DNA of 64,000 nucleotides from DASYKT01 sp035995185 (GCA_035995185.1 DASYKT010000011.1:124001-188000); one strand, 5' to 3'; positions 26,521 to 34,244 are shown, numbered from the stretch's first letter. Numbers and translations: made by a program. Notes: a model not told the origin generated them from the sequence alone.

Positions 26521-26546
26521 TGAGACCCTGGTTTGCGTAAAGATCC

Positions 26547-27434
26547 TTAATCGCGCGTGCAGACGTACATCATCATATTAGCGGACGTCCAGCATATAAA
26601 GCGGATAAACGTGCCGGCTACCGGTATTTTGGTGTCCTCGCTGATGAGCAGCCGCTTTAATAAAGAAGGCGGACGCTCATAGGCGATCAGTTCTTCCATA
26701 TTTAAAGCAGCCGGGGATTCTTTTTCCGGAGTTTTGGAACCCGGATCGCCGTGGGCGCCGGATAAAAAAGGAATATCGTAAAGCCCCCAAATAAATGAAT
26801 AGCCAACGGTTTCTCTGACCGCCAGGCCCGCGGCGGAAAGCATTTTCTCAAACTCTTTTTTCCGGTATGCATATTGAAAAAATCTCCGGTCCGTAAATTT
26901 TTCATCGGCATCAACTGCCGGGGCCGGCGTTTTGCGCCACTCTTTTTTCTTGAAAGGCAGCAGGGCCCGGCGCAGAGGGCTGAAGTAGGGAACGCTGATA
27001 AGCAGGACCCCGTCTTTTTTTAAAACCCGGCGGGCTTCGCTCAAAGAGGCCTCGGCGCCGCCTTCGAAATGTTCTACCACACCGCCCGAGTAATAAAGAT
27101 CAAAACTTCCATCGGCAAAGGGCAATCTTGAGACGTCTCCGCAGGTAAGGGGGACGTCTTTTTCCCGGGCATGAAACTTTCGCAAGGTACTAAAAGCAAA
27201 ATCCAACCCGATCACCCGCCGGCCGCGGGCGGCATAATAGGCGAGATACTGCCCCATTCCGCAGCCGCCTTCCAGCATCAGCGAACCGGGCTTGGAATAC
27301 TTTTCAAAAAGCGGCCGCAGGGGATCGATCCGGCAAAATTTTACCGCTTCTTCAAAGCGGTTGTTTTCCCAATTTTCTTCCCAAAAATCAGGCGTGCTGC
27401 CGGCATTCGCTTGATCGTGGTACATTTTTAACAT
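26547..27434 (-). CDS. Class I SAM-dependent methyltransferase
   Basis: 295 residues. SLMLEGGCGMGQYLAYYAARG near 50-70 is motif I (GCGMG), VIGLDFAFSTLRKF follows, then FDLYYSGGVVEHFEGG near 110-125 and LKKDGVLLISVPYFSPLRR near 137-155, as in methyltransferases of LPS and EPS loci. A hydrophobic stretch near the C-terminus (VAGTFIRFICWTSANMMMYV) may contact the membrane. The gene starts one base inside the flippase stop (TAATG), a sign of coupling. Substrate unknown. Confidence 0.82.
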   Translation of the reverse strand: MLKMYHDQANAGSTPDFWEENWENNRFEEAVKFCRIDPLRPLFEKYSKPGSLMLEGGCGMGQYLAYYAARGRRVIGLDFAFSTLRKFHAREKDVPLTCGDVSRLPFADGSFDLYYSGGVVEHFEGGAEASLSEARRVLKKDGVLLISVPYFSPLRRALLPFKKKEWRKTPAPAVDADEKFTDRRFFQYAYRKKEFEKMLSAAGLAVRETVGYSFIWGLYDIPFLSGAHGDPGSKTPEKESPAALNMEELIAYERPPSLLKRLLISEDTKIPVAGTFIRFICWTSANMMMYVCTRD

Positions 27435-28924
27435 TAATATTTGCCGAAATTTCTTAAAAAGTTGACAGTGTCCCTGATAGAGGCGTTAAACCGATAAGCT
27501 ACAAAAAAAGTTGTAATTAAGCAAACCGCAGCCGCCCACCAGGGATTTCCGCTCAGGGAGAGAGCGATCGCCCCGCCCACGCTGGGAATGGCGGCTAAAA
27601 ACGTCCAGGAAACGGGGATATCTATTACCCTGCGCAGGAGGATGATGTAAGCCACCGAATTTGTCAGGTACATTATCGAGGTGGCCCAGGCACATCCCTG
27701 CATACCCAAAACCGGGATCAGTAAAAAGTTAAAAGCTATATTTGCCAGCGCCGCCAGGGCCGTCGTCCACATGGATATGTAGGTCGTGGAAGTGGCGTTG
27801 GAAAGCGAACCGTAACCGAGCAAAAACGGCAGCGCCAGCACTGAAGTGGTGAGCAGGATCCAGAGCGGCTGGGTCGAATAGGCAAACTCTTTGCCGAAAA
27901 CCGCCGGTATCAAAAACCAGCCGGCAAGCGCCGCGAAGGTAACAAAAATACCCCAGAGCAGTATCAGCGTCGGGAAAGTATGCCGGAAATAGCGCTGCAT
28001 GCGGGCGATCTGCTCTTCCTTTTGAAGGGAAACGAACAACGGCAAAAGCAGCGAATTTGCCAGGGTGGGCAGCTGCAGGGACAAACCGTTTACCTGCGTG
28101 GCCACGGCATAGATACCTAATTCCCGTGTGGAAAGATATTTAATGATAAAAGCAGCGTCCAGGTATCCGGTAGAAAGATAGGCGGTGATCGTAAATGGCA
28201 GCAGCGGTAACGAAAAAACTAACACCTCGCGCCAAAAATCCCAGGCGAATGAAAATCCGGTCCAGATAAATTTTCGCAAAAACGCCGATCCCACCAGAGC
28301 GACGACAAAGGGAATGACGGCGTAGCTAAGCATCGCTGAAACCGGCGTCATTCCGCCGGTGAAGACTATTACCAAAAGGCTCAGGAATATCAGCGCTCTT
28401 TCCACCATCAAAAGCCCGCCTTGCAGCCGGGGCATTTTAACCGCCTGCAGCGCGGATTGAACATGAAGCCAAAGCGTGGAAGCTATCAGGTGGATCAGTA
28501 TCAGCCACAAAACCTCGGTCGAAAGTTTGAACAGATCGCTCAACAGCGGAAACCACAGTTTTGCCGCGAGCACGACCAGGACCAGATTCGGAACCAGGAT
28601 AAAGAACCGCAGCCAAAATGTGCGCGCGATCTTTCCGGTTTCGACGAATTCCTCGACGCCAAAACGGACCACGGCGGTGTTGGTCCAATTCACCAGGACC
28701 TGCACCATTTGCGAGGCCGCGATGACGGCCACAACACCGCCGTACCCTTCGGAACCGAGCGAACGCGTCAGCAGCCAAACGGATGCAAAAGCAAAAAACG
28801 CGCTTCCGCCCTGCGCCAAAACCAGCGACACATAATTCCTCGGGGCATTCTGGATGTCCCACGAAGAATTGCGGCGGTCACTGCCGGTAAGGCCATCTAT
28901 ATCTAATATTTTTTCTTCCGTCAC
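27434..28924 (-). CDS. Wzx-type oligosaccharide flippase (MOP superfamily)
   Basis: 496 residues with about 12-14 transmembrane helices and no other domain. The pattern matches polysaccharide transporters of the MOP/Wzx group: a first helix pair around YVSLVLAQGGSAFFAFASVW, LSTGYLDAAFIIKYLSTRELGIYAVA near 235-260 and ILLWGIFVTFAALAGWFLIP near 300. These proteins move the undecaprenyl-diphosphate-linked repeat unit to the periplasmic side. It is the first gene of the 23-gene minus-strand run and lies just downstream of a good extended -10 promoter. Start GTG 28924 gives a polar N-terminal tail of about 28 residues; no Shine-Dalgarno site is obvious. Confidence 0.85.
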   Translation of the reverse strand: MTEEKILDIDGLTGSDRRNSSWDIQNAPRNYVSLVLAQGGSAFFAFASVWLLTRSLGSEGYGGVVAVIAASQMVQVLVNWTNTAVVRFGVEEFVETGKIARTFWLRFFILVPNLVLVVLAAKLWFPLLSDLFKLSTEVLWLILIHLIASTLWLHVQSALQAVKMPRLQGGLLMVERALIFLSLLVIVFTGGMTPVSAMLSYAVIPFVVALVGSAFLRKFIWTGFSFAWDFWREVLVFSLPLLPFTITAYLSTGYLDAAFIIKYLSTRELGIYAVATQVNGLSLQLPTLANSLLLPLFVSLQKEEQIARMQRYFRHTFPTLILLWGIFVTFAALAGWFLIPAVFGKEFAYSTQPLWILLTTSVLALPFLLGYGSLSNATSTTYISMWTTALAALANIAFNFLLIPVLGMQGCAWATSIMYLTNSVAYIILLRRVIDIPVSWTFLAAIPSVGGAIALSLSGNPWWAAAVCLITTFFVAYRFNASIRDTVNFLRNFGKY

Positions 28925-28945
28925 AAAGCGTCAAAGCCAAAAAGC

Positions 28946-28961
28946 AAGGGAAATTATAACA
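28946..28961 (-). promoter_or_regulatory. Extended -10 promoter for the polysaccharide run
   Basis: On the minus strand TGTTATAAT (TGn-TATAAT, plus-strand 28953-28961) is a perfect consensus extended -10 element. The expected start point is near 28946, giving a leader of about 22 nt before the flippase GTG at 28924. No good -35 hexamer is present at 17 bp, which is acceptable for extended -10 promoters. Confidence 0.5.
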
Positions 28962-29020
28962 GGCTTTCAGATTTTACTATTCTCATTCGGCGGCAGTGAC
29001 TAGAAGCATGCCCCAAAAGG

Positions 29021-29055
29021 TATCTCCGGGAGGACATTATGTCCGCCCGGAGATA
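29021..29055 (-). terminator. Hairpin downstream of the Thr-rich secreted protein gene
   Basis: The arms TATCTCCGGG...GGACAT and its complement at 29021-29055 form a stem of about 15 bp with two mismatches and a 4-nt loop. On the minus strand it is followed by CCTTTTGGGG, a weak U-tract. It separates the small secreted-protein gene from the polysaccharide promoter. It may also act as a plain structured 3' end. Confidence 0.5.
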
Positions 29056-29079
29056 AGGGGTAGGGTGTTGCAGGTAAAA

Positions 29080-29490
29080 TTAACCTTCCCAGGTTTGCGC
29101 GGTCGGCGTCTTCCAACCGGTCCGGCTCACGGTAGTGCTACTGTTAGCAAGCGTATTAGTCGTGTCGCTGGTCGTGTCAGTGGCATCGGTCGTTAAGCCG
29201 CTGGTTAAGCCGGTAATTTCGGTCGCGTCCGTCCATTGGGCCGTTGGCGTTCCGGAAAGGCCGGTTTTGGTTTCCAGGGTTAAGCTATTCGACTTCCAGG
29301 TAACAGTATAGCCGCCCGTGCAACTAACGGTGTCCGTTGCGTCATTTTCGGTCGTAGCCCAGATGCTGCTATAGCTCTTATCGGGCGTGGTGAGTGACGT
29401 GCCAGTGGGAGTAGTAGTGTTAGCGCTCGTGTCTATGGTTAAAAGTGCGATCGCCAGGGCCAAAACTGTTATGCTGATACCTTTTTTCAT
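29080..29490 (-). CDS. Small exported Thr/Ser-rich protein of unknown function
   Basis: 136 residues. A signal peptide is clear: MKKGISITVLALAIALLTIDTSA, with possible cleavage after TSA near 23. The mature part is about one-third Thr/Ser, nearly devoid of Lys/Arg except short patches, and contains several TDATD/TDTTSDTTN segments; there is one cysteine (SCTGGYTVTW). No family was recognised; the composition suggests an extended, perhaps beta-rich or glycosylatable surface protein. GAGAGG lies 10 bp before the ATG. It shares strand and proximity with the small genes upstream. Confidence 0.65.
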   Translation of the reverse strand: MKKGISITVLALAIALLTIDTSANTTTPTGTSLTTPDKSYSSIWATTENDATDTVSCTGGYTVTWKSNSLTLETKTGLSGTPTAQWTDATEITGLTSGLTTDATDTTSDTTNTLANSSTTVSRTGWKTPTAQTWEG

Positions 29491-29531
29491 TTCTTTAATC
29501 CTCTCTTCTTCGCGTTTTCCGCGTATCTAAA

Positions 29532-29729
29532 TTATTTTTCCGTCGGGTGAAACTTTATTTCCACACTGTCTTCTGTTCCGTGCACGTGAATGACGTGTCT
29601 TTTGTGGATCGGATCATAGTGGACGCGAATGCCATGATGGGCGTGACTTTCTGTCGAGGCATCGCTTGCCCAGCCAGATTCGGCTTCTCCGTGCGTTTCC
29701 TGTGATGTCCCTGTTTCTTGGTAAGTCAT
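29532..29729 (-). CDS. Small His/Glu-rich hypothetical protein
   Basis: 65 residues, strongly supported by a consensus ribosome site: AAGGAGATAAACATG. The first half is acidic and rich in Glu/Ser/Thr (TGTSQETHGEAES); the second half is rich in histidine (SHAHHGIRVHYDPIHKRHVIHVHG) with a beta-hairpin-like rhythm, and could bind metal, although that is a guess. There is no signal peptide or membrane helix. No family recognised. The gene ends 41 bp before the secreted Thr-rich protein gene, so they may be co-transcribed. A tiny CGCG hairpin lies in the gap. Confidence 0.65.
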   Translation of the reverse strand: MTYQETGTSQETHGEAESGWASDASTESHAHHGIRVHYDPIHKRHVIHVHGTEDSVEIKFHPTEK

Positions 29730-29739
29730 GTTTATCTCC

Positions 29740-29868
29740 TTATTTTTGACGATTATTACTAAGTTCGTTTAAGCCTTTTTCAGTTCTTTCTCGAACTTCT
29801 TGCTCAGTTGCCTGTAGAGACGATGAAAAAAGTCTTTTTAAAATCTCGACTTTGAAAGTCTCTGTCAG
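29740..29868 (-). CDS. Candidate 42-residue small protein with a CTG start
   Basis: On the minus strand a 43-codon frame runs from CTG at 29868 to a TAA that overlaps the ribosome site of the next small gene (TAAGGAG). AGGAG lies 6 nt before the CTG, an ideal distance. The peptide would be TETFKVEILKRLF... followed by ATEQEVRERTEKGLNEL and a basic end; it reads as a charged amphipathic helix. No in-frame ATG, GTG or TTG exists, so translation depends on a rare CTG start, and a terminator-like hairpin sits just upstream. It could instead be a decayed coding region. Confidence 0.35.
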   Translation of the reverse strand: MTETFKVEILKRLFSSSLQATEQEVRERTEKGLNELSNNRQK

Positions 29869-29885
29869 TTGCTTCTCCTGTAGAG

Positions 29886-29916
29886 AAAAAACGGGAAGGA
29901 CCGCGCGGTCCTTCCC
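29886..29916 (-). terminator. Rho-independent terminator
   Basis: A perfect 24-bp palindrome GGGAAGGACCGC/GCGGTCCTTCCC at 29893-29916 is followed on the minus strand by GTTTTTTCTC. It is correctly placed for the membrane-protein gene at 29959-30315 and directly precedes the ribosome site of the candidate CTG peptide, so it could also serve as an attenuator for the downstream small genes. Confidence 0.8.
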
Positions 29917-29958
29917 AAGGCCCTTTCAAGCTTAGGAGAAAAAAGATCTTTGACATCG

Positions 29959-30315
29959 TCAGGCGGTTCGCTGGCTGCGGAAATCGACCACGGTGACATT
30001 CGCGAACGTCATACCTTTTGGCCAGATGGCCAGCTCGTCCTCCTGTTCATTGAGGAACATCCTCATTCCGAGGAGCATCCCGACCGGCGGAACCGCCAGG
30101 CTGATCAGCGTAAATGCTCCGCCGCCGTATGAAATAAAAATGAGTTGGAAAAGTATGAGCAGCACCAGCCCTGTTACGGCCACGATATTATCCGCGAAGC
30201 GGTTCGGTGCGTTGTGCGAGTAGGTCGTTGATTCTAGAAATTCTTGTTTTGGACGATGATCACCCTCGTCGTTCTGGGTGCCGAAGCGATCTTCGCTTTC
30301 AATTAAGTTATCCAT
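29959..30315 (-). CDS. Small two-helix membrane protein of unknown function
   Basis: About 118 residues from ATG 30315 (AGAGG eight bases upstream; a GTG three codons earlier is less well placed). The N-terminal 45 residues are polar and acidic; two transmembrane helices follow (NIVAVTGLVLLILFQLIFISYG and AFTLISLAVPPVGMLLGMRMF), then a short charged tail. No family recognised. It lies divergent to the sigma-factor gene with 265 bp between, and is followed by a strong terminator, so it is a single-gene unit or the head of the small-gene group. Confidence 0.65.
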   Translation of the reverse strand: MDNLIESEDRFGTQNDEGDHRPKQEFLESTTYSHNAPNRFADNIVAVTGLVLLILFQLIFISYGGGAFTLISLAVPPVGMLLGMRMFLNEQEDELAIWPKGMTFANVTVVDFRSQRTA

Positions 30316-30580
30316 TTTGGTCACCTCTTAATTTTCAAAATTTTGTAGCGGTTTCAGCGGCTACATACTAAGGGACGCACATAAGACTCTTTTTAAAACT
30401 GCTCTTTCACTGCTTCATAAATAGGTGGCCAAAAAAATACTTTTTCCTTTTTTTAAAAACCAATAGGAACGCGTCAATACAAATAAGAAGTTAAGGAAAG
30501 CTTTCCACCCCCGCTTCCATAAGGGGAACGTTCTTCTGAGGTTATTTAGAGAATTTTGTCTAAAAGAAGGAGACAGCAGC

Positions 30581-31231
30581 ATGAAAGTTGAAAATACTAA
30601 GGAGCCTTTTCATGGGCACTTAAACAATGCAGCCTTAACCACAGTGCGCGCGAAAAAGGAAGATGACTTTCCGTCAGACCCGTTCGAAGGCGTCCAAAAG
30701 TACTGGCCGTACATACGGCACTCCTGTAACGACATCAGTGACGCAGAAGATGTTATGCAGAGCGCCGGTCTTAAAGTCGCTAAAATGTGCGCCAGACATC
30801 CAAAACGGGTAGCAGAAATTGATAATAAGCGCGCTTACATATTCAGGATCGTGCAAAGCGCGATAAATGATTTCTACCGGGGACATCGCTTTGAAATTGT
30901 TAGCCTCGATGAAGAGCAGGACGAATCGTCAAAGAAAGAGATCAGAGAGCCGGGTGATGAAGGCCAAGCGGCACACGACACGGAAATGGACATAGTACTT
31001 AAAGATTTCAAACTGCAGGCCGCGGAATTACTAGATGATTTTTCCGATTACGAGAAGACGCTTGTCCAGCTGAACTACTACGAAAATATAAAGCCTAGAA
31101 AGATAGCGGAGATGATCAAGGCCGATTATCCCGAGAAAATACCCGAACAAATACCGCCGGACGTAAATTTGGCGAAAGCGAAATTCCGTTACCACTTAAA
31201 CAAACTCAGAAAAAAGCTGAAACTACAGTAA
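30581..31231 (+). CDS. Sigma-70 family RNA polymerase sigma factor (ECF-like)
   Basis: 216 residues. Region 2 is visible as ISDAEDVMQSAGLKVAKMC and RAYIFRIVQSAINDFYRGHRF (about 50-110), the -10-binding part; an acidic linker (LDEEQDESSKKEIREPGDEG) follows; region 4 is FSDYEKTLVQLNYYENIKPRKIAEMI and AKAKFRYHLNKLRKKL (about 150-215), the -35-binding HTH. An extra stretch (KADYPEKIPEQIPPDVNL) splits the expected HTH turn, so it is a divergent member. AAGGAG lies 8 bases before the ATG. No anti-sigma gene is adjacent. It may control the small stress-type genes around it, but no shared promoter motif could be shown. Confidence 0.8.
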   Translation: MKVENTKEPFHGHLNNAALTTVRAKKEDDFPSDPFEGVQKYWPYIRHSCNDISDAEDVMQSAGLKVAKMCARHPKRVAEIDNKRAYIFRIVQSAINDFYRGHRFEIVSLDEEQDESSKKEIREPGDEGQAAHDTEMDIVLKDFKLQAAELLDDFSDYEKTLVQLNYYENIKPRKIAEMIKADYPEKIPEQIPPDVNLAKAKFRYHLNKLRKKLKLQ

Positions 31232-31541
31232 ATAAAAGGTTTACCTATCTTGAAAACCAAGTCAAGCCACTAAAAATGAAAAATTTCTGGCAAAACATGA
31301 CTCTCACTTTTGATCGCAGCACAGGGCTGAAGGAATCACGTGTTTCTTCAGCCTTATTCATTTCCGCCGCCGCCGCCCCGCCCGCGCTGCCCGGAACCCG
31401 ACCCTTTCCCGTAAGCCATCACATCATCGGCTCCGGCGCTTCGCCTGGTTTCTGACCTGCGCGAAAAACTGGAGCTGTAAACTGACTGCCTTTGCCCGGC
31501 GGTCTTTCGCGGTTTACACTATCAAACTTAAGGAGAAAAGA
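31232..31541 (+). other. Intergenic region between the sigma factor and a hypothetical gene
   Basis: 310 bp without a supported gene. It holds a terminator-like hairpin at 31325-31353, a GC-rich CCGCCGCCGCC tract near 31371-31395, and, just before the next gene, AAGGAG (near 31531) as its ribosome site. No promoter match was convincing. Confidence 0.6.
31325..31353 (+). terminator. Probable terminator of the sigma-factor gene
   Basis: GGCTGAAGGAA and TTTCTTCAGCC form an 11-bp stem with one mismatch, a 7-nt loop, followed by TTATTCATTT. Placement about 95 bp after the sigma-factor stop and the moderate U-richness support termination, though the U-tract is broken. Confidence 0.5.
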
Positions 31542-31991
31542 ATGAAAAACGATCTGACATCAACTTTAGCAACATTCATGACGAAATATATGACAGGCCC
31601 GATCACTGAGTGGGACAATGAGGAAAAAGAGTTCAAGAAATTAACATGCTCCGACTCGGAGGGCCTTGGCGCCTGGATCGAAAAATTCGAGCTGCCCGTG
31701 CTGGCCGAATTGCTCCGGATGCCGGACAAATATTTCTACGAGAAATTTAAGGGCTTGAAATCTTTCGATCGCGAGAAACGGATCGAGTTTGCCAAAAAAT
31801 TGGAAGCTCACGGCAAAATATGCCCGCGGTGCAGTGTAAAGATCCTCATGGATAAAAAATGGGAAGCAATAGTTGATGAATCAATGGCCCGGTTTAGAGA
31901 TAATGAAAAAAGAATGTCAAAAAGAGAAAGTACGCCCAACAGCAAGCACGCCGTGAGGCGTCAAATCAATTCTACTATCGCGGTGATATAA
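31542..31991 (+). CDS. Hypothetical soluble protein with one CxxC pair
   Basis: 149 residues, ATG preceded by AAGGAG at a good distance. No signal peptide or membrane helix. It is charged and helical in appearance (EWDNEEKEFKKL, YEKFKGLKSFDREKRIEFAKKLEAHGKICPRCSVKILMDKKWE), with a single CPRC pair near residue 93-96, then a basic tail ending KHAVRRQINSTIAVI. The one CxxC could be half of a metal site in a dimer or a redox pair. No family recognised. It follows the sigma factor on the same strand and converges on thiC. Confidence 0.6.
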   Translation: MKNDLTSTLATFMTKYMTGPITEWDNEEKEFKKLTCSDSEGLGAWIEKFELPVLAELLRMPDKYFYEKFKGLKSFDREKRIEFAKKLEAHGKICPRCSVKILMDKKWEAIVDESMARFRDNEKRMSKRESTPNSKHAVRRQINSTIAVI

Positions 31992-32005
31992 AAAAAGAGT
32001 TTATT

Positions 32006-32043
32006 AATAAAACAGGGGTGGTGCCGATAAAATGCGCCACCCC
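32006..32043 (-). terminator. Rho-independent terminator of thiC
   Basis: GGGGTGGTGC (32015-32024) pairs with GCGCCACCCC (32034-32043) in a 10-bp stem, including one G-U pair. On the minus strand the stem is followed by TGTTTTATT. It lies 28 bp past the thiC stop; the plus-strand side lacks a U-tract, so it serves mainly thiC. Confidence 0.7.
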
Positions 32044-32071
32044 ATTGCCGTTAACGCCTGATTACCGCGGA

Positions 32072-34138
32072 TCAATGATGCTCTTTCGCGCCTTCCGGTA
32101 TCTGGCCGTGGTAGATCTCGCTGCCGGTGGCGACAAACTCTTTTGCTTTGGCTGACATCCCGACGGCCAGCGCTTTTTCTTCTTCGACGCCCTGTTCGCG
32201 GGCATAATCGCGCACGTCCTGCGTGATCTTCATCGAGCAAAAATGCGGCCCGCACATCGAGCAGAAATGCGCCAGCTTGGCGCCCTCGGCCGGCAGAGTT
32301 TCGTCGTGATATTCCTTTGCCACTTCCGGATCGAGCGCCAGGTTGAACTGGTCTTCCCAGCGAAATTCAAAGCGCGCTTTGGAAAGAGCGTTGTCGCGAT
32401 ACTGCGCGGCCGGGTGTCCCTTGGCCAGATCGGCGGCGTGCGCGGCGAGTTTATAGGTGATCACGCCGTCTTTCACATCTTTTTTATTCGGCAGGCCGAG
32501 ATGTTCTTTTGGCGTGACGTAGCAAAGCATCGCCGTGCCGTACCAGCCGATCATCGCCGCGCCGATGGCGGAAGTAATGTGATCGTAACCCGGTGCGATA
32601 TCAGTAGTTAGCGGGCCCAAAGTATAGAATGGCGCTTCGCCGCACACCTCAAGCTGCTTATCCATATTTTCCTTGATCAGGTGCATCGGCACGTGGCCGG
32701 GCCCTTCGATCATGGTCTGGCAATCCATTTCCCAGGCGATCTTGGTCAGTTCGCCGAGCGTATCGAGTTCGGCAAATTGAGCCACGTCGTTAGCGTCCGC
32801 TATCGAGCCGGGCCGCAAACCGTCGCCTAAGCTAAACGCAACGTCATAGGCGCGCATGATCTCGCAGATCTCGCGAAAGCGCGTGTAGAGAAAACTTTCT
32901 TCGTGATGCGCGAGGCACCATTTTGCCATGATCGAACCGCCGCGCGAGACGATACCCGTCGTACGGCGCGCCGTCAGCGGAATGTAAGGAAGCCGCACGC
33001 CGGCGTGAATGGTGAAATAATCCACGCCCTGCTCGGCCTGTTCGATTAAAGTGTCGCGATAAATTTCCCAGGTCATATCCTCGGCTTTGCCGTTCACTTT
33101 TTCCAGCGCCTGGTAAATAGGCACGGTGCCGATCGGCACCGGCGAATTGCGCAAGATCCATTCGCGCGTGGCGTGAATATTTTTGCCCGTCGAAAGGTCC
33201 ATCACCGTGTCCGCGCCCCAGAGCGAAGCCCAGCGCATTTTCTCGACCTCTTCCTCGATCGACGAAGCGATGGCAGAATTGCCGATGTTGGCGTTGATCT
33301 TAACCAGAAAATTTCGCCCGATCGCCATCGGTTCCGATTCCGGATGATTGATGTTATTGGGAATGATCGCGCGGCCGCGCGCCACTTCGTCCCGGACAAA
33401 TTCCGGCGTGACGAATTTCGGCAAAGATGCGCCAAACGATTCGCCCGCGTGCTGGTGATAAAGCGACGAACGGTCATCGGTGGCAAACCGGGCAGAAGCC
33501 TGATCGTTAGGGAGGGTTGCGGCATCGCCATTTGTGGCGTGCTGAAGCTTTTCAAAAGCGATCTGCCGCCCGAGATTTTCCCGGATCGCGACGTATTCCA
33601 TCTCCGGCGTCACTATGCCACGGCGCGCATAATACATCTGCGTCACGCATTGACCGGGCTTTGCGCGCAGCGGGGCGCGTTTCAAACCCGGAAATTCTTC
33701 GAGCTTGCTGTTTTCTTTTATGCGCGCGATGTCTTCCGCGCCTTTGGTCAAATAGCCGTTGTCCTGCGGCAGAATTTCGCGGCCTTCGTACTCTTCGACG
33801 TCGCCACGGCCCACGATCCAGTCGCGCCTGAGCGCGGGCAGGCCTTCGCGCACGTCACATCTCACCGCAGGGTCGCTCCACGGGCCGCTCGTGTCATAAA
33901 CGCGCACCGGCGGGTTTTCCTCCAGCTCGCCCTCGAAATTCTTGGACGGCGAAAGCGCGATCTCCCGAAAAGGCACGCGCAGATTTTGTTTTAAGTTATT
34001 CTGGGTATTGCCGTTTGTCTCAACGTAGATCTTGCGGGAACTCGGCAGCTTTACCTCGCTGCTGGTTTTTTCACCTGTTTTTTCCGGGGTGCTCTTTTTT
34101 TCCGCACCATTTACATTAGCGGTCTTTTCCTGTGTCAT
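32072..34138 (-). CDS. thiC: Phosphomethylpyrimidine synthase
   Basis: About 688 residues from ATG 34138. ThiC is a radical-SAM enzyme that rearranges aminoimidazole ribotide into HMP phosphate, the pyrimidine half of thiamine. The C-terminal iron-sulfur motif C-x2-C-x4-C appears as FCSMCGPHFCSMK, and family blocks such as SRGGSIMAKWCLAHHEESFLY and IEGPGHVPMHLIKENMDKQL are present. The frame stays open upstream to 34198, but those 20 residues fall inside the TPP riboswitch, so they are not part of the protein. The GGGAG of the riboswitch doubles as the ribosome site. The N-terminal 40 residues are a low-complexity Lys/Glu/Thr stretch. No other thi gene is in the window. Confidence 0.95.
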   Translation of the reverse strand: MTQEKTANVNGAEKKSTPEKTGEKTSSEVKLPSSRKIYVETNGNTQNNLKQNLRVPFREIALSPSKNFEGELEENPPVRVYDTSGPWSDPAVRCDVREGLPALRRDWIVGRGDVEEYEGREILPQDNGYLTKGAEDIARIKENSKLEEFPGLKRAPLRAKPGQCVTQMYYARRGIVTPEMEYVAIRENLGRQIAFEKLQHATNGDAATLPNDQASARFATDDRSSLYHQHAGESFGASLPKFVTPEFVRDEVARGRAIIPNNINHPESEPMAIGRNFLVKINANIGNSAIASSIEEEVEKMRWASLWGADTVMDLSTGKNIHATREWILRNSPVPIGTVPIYQALEKVNGKAEDMTWEIYRDTLIEQAEQGVDYFTIHAGVRLPYIPLTARRTTGIVSRGGSIMAKWCLAHHEESFLYTRFREICEIMRAYDVAFSLGDGLRPGSIADANDVAQFAELDTLGELTKIAWEMDCQTMIEGPGHVPMHLIKENMDKQLEVCGEAPFYTLGPLTTDIAPGYDHITSAIGAAMIGWYGTAMLCYVTPKEHLGLPNKKDVKDGVITYKLAAHAADLAKGHPAAQYRDNALSKARFEFRWEDQFNLALDPEVAKEYHDETLPAEGAKLAHFCSMCGPHFCSMKITQDVRDYAREQGVEEEKALAVGMSAKAKEFVATGSEIYHGQIPEGAKEHH

Positions 34139-34140
34139 TT

Positions 34141-34230
34141 GTTTTCTCCCTTCGTCGGTATTATCCGCATCAGGTTCCAGGAGTCGTGTGTTCACCACAC
34201 CTCTCAGCTCTGTCGAGCTCCTCCGAAAAC
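34141..34230 (-). promoter_or_regulatory. TPP riboswitch (THI element) upstream of thiC
   Basis: On the minus strand the leader contains the conserved blocks of the TPP aptamer: CTGAGAG, then a variable P3 hairpin (GTGTGGTGAACACAC), ACCTGATGCGGATAATACC and GAAGGGAG. P1 can close through GTTTTC (34225-34230) with GAAAAC (34141-34146). The final GGGAG is also the thiC Shine-Dalgarno sequence, 8 bases before ATG 34138, so TPP binding should hide it and repress translation. Confidence 0.93.
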
Positions 34231-34244
34231 TTTATTGCTTAAGG

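Noticed and set aside
30381..30425. Second copy of the CTG peptide region upstream of the sigma factor
   Set aside because: Only a short TTTTAAAAAG(A)GTCTT-type stretch is shared and no frame stays open; chance similarity in AT-rich DNA is likely.
33173..33994. 273-residue plus-strand frame opposite thiC
   Set aside because: Antisense shadow of thiC; no domain pattern, and thiC identity is secure.
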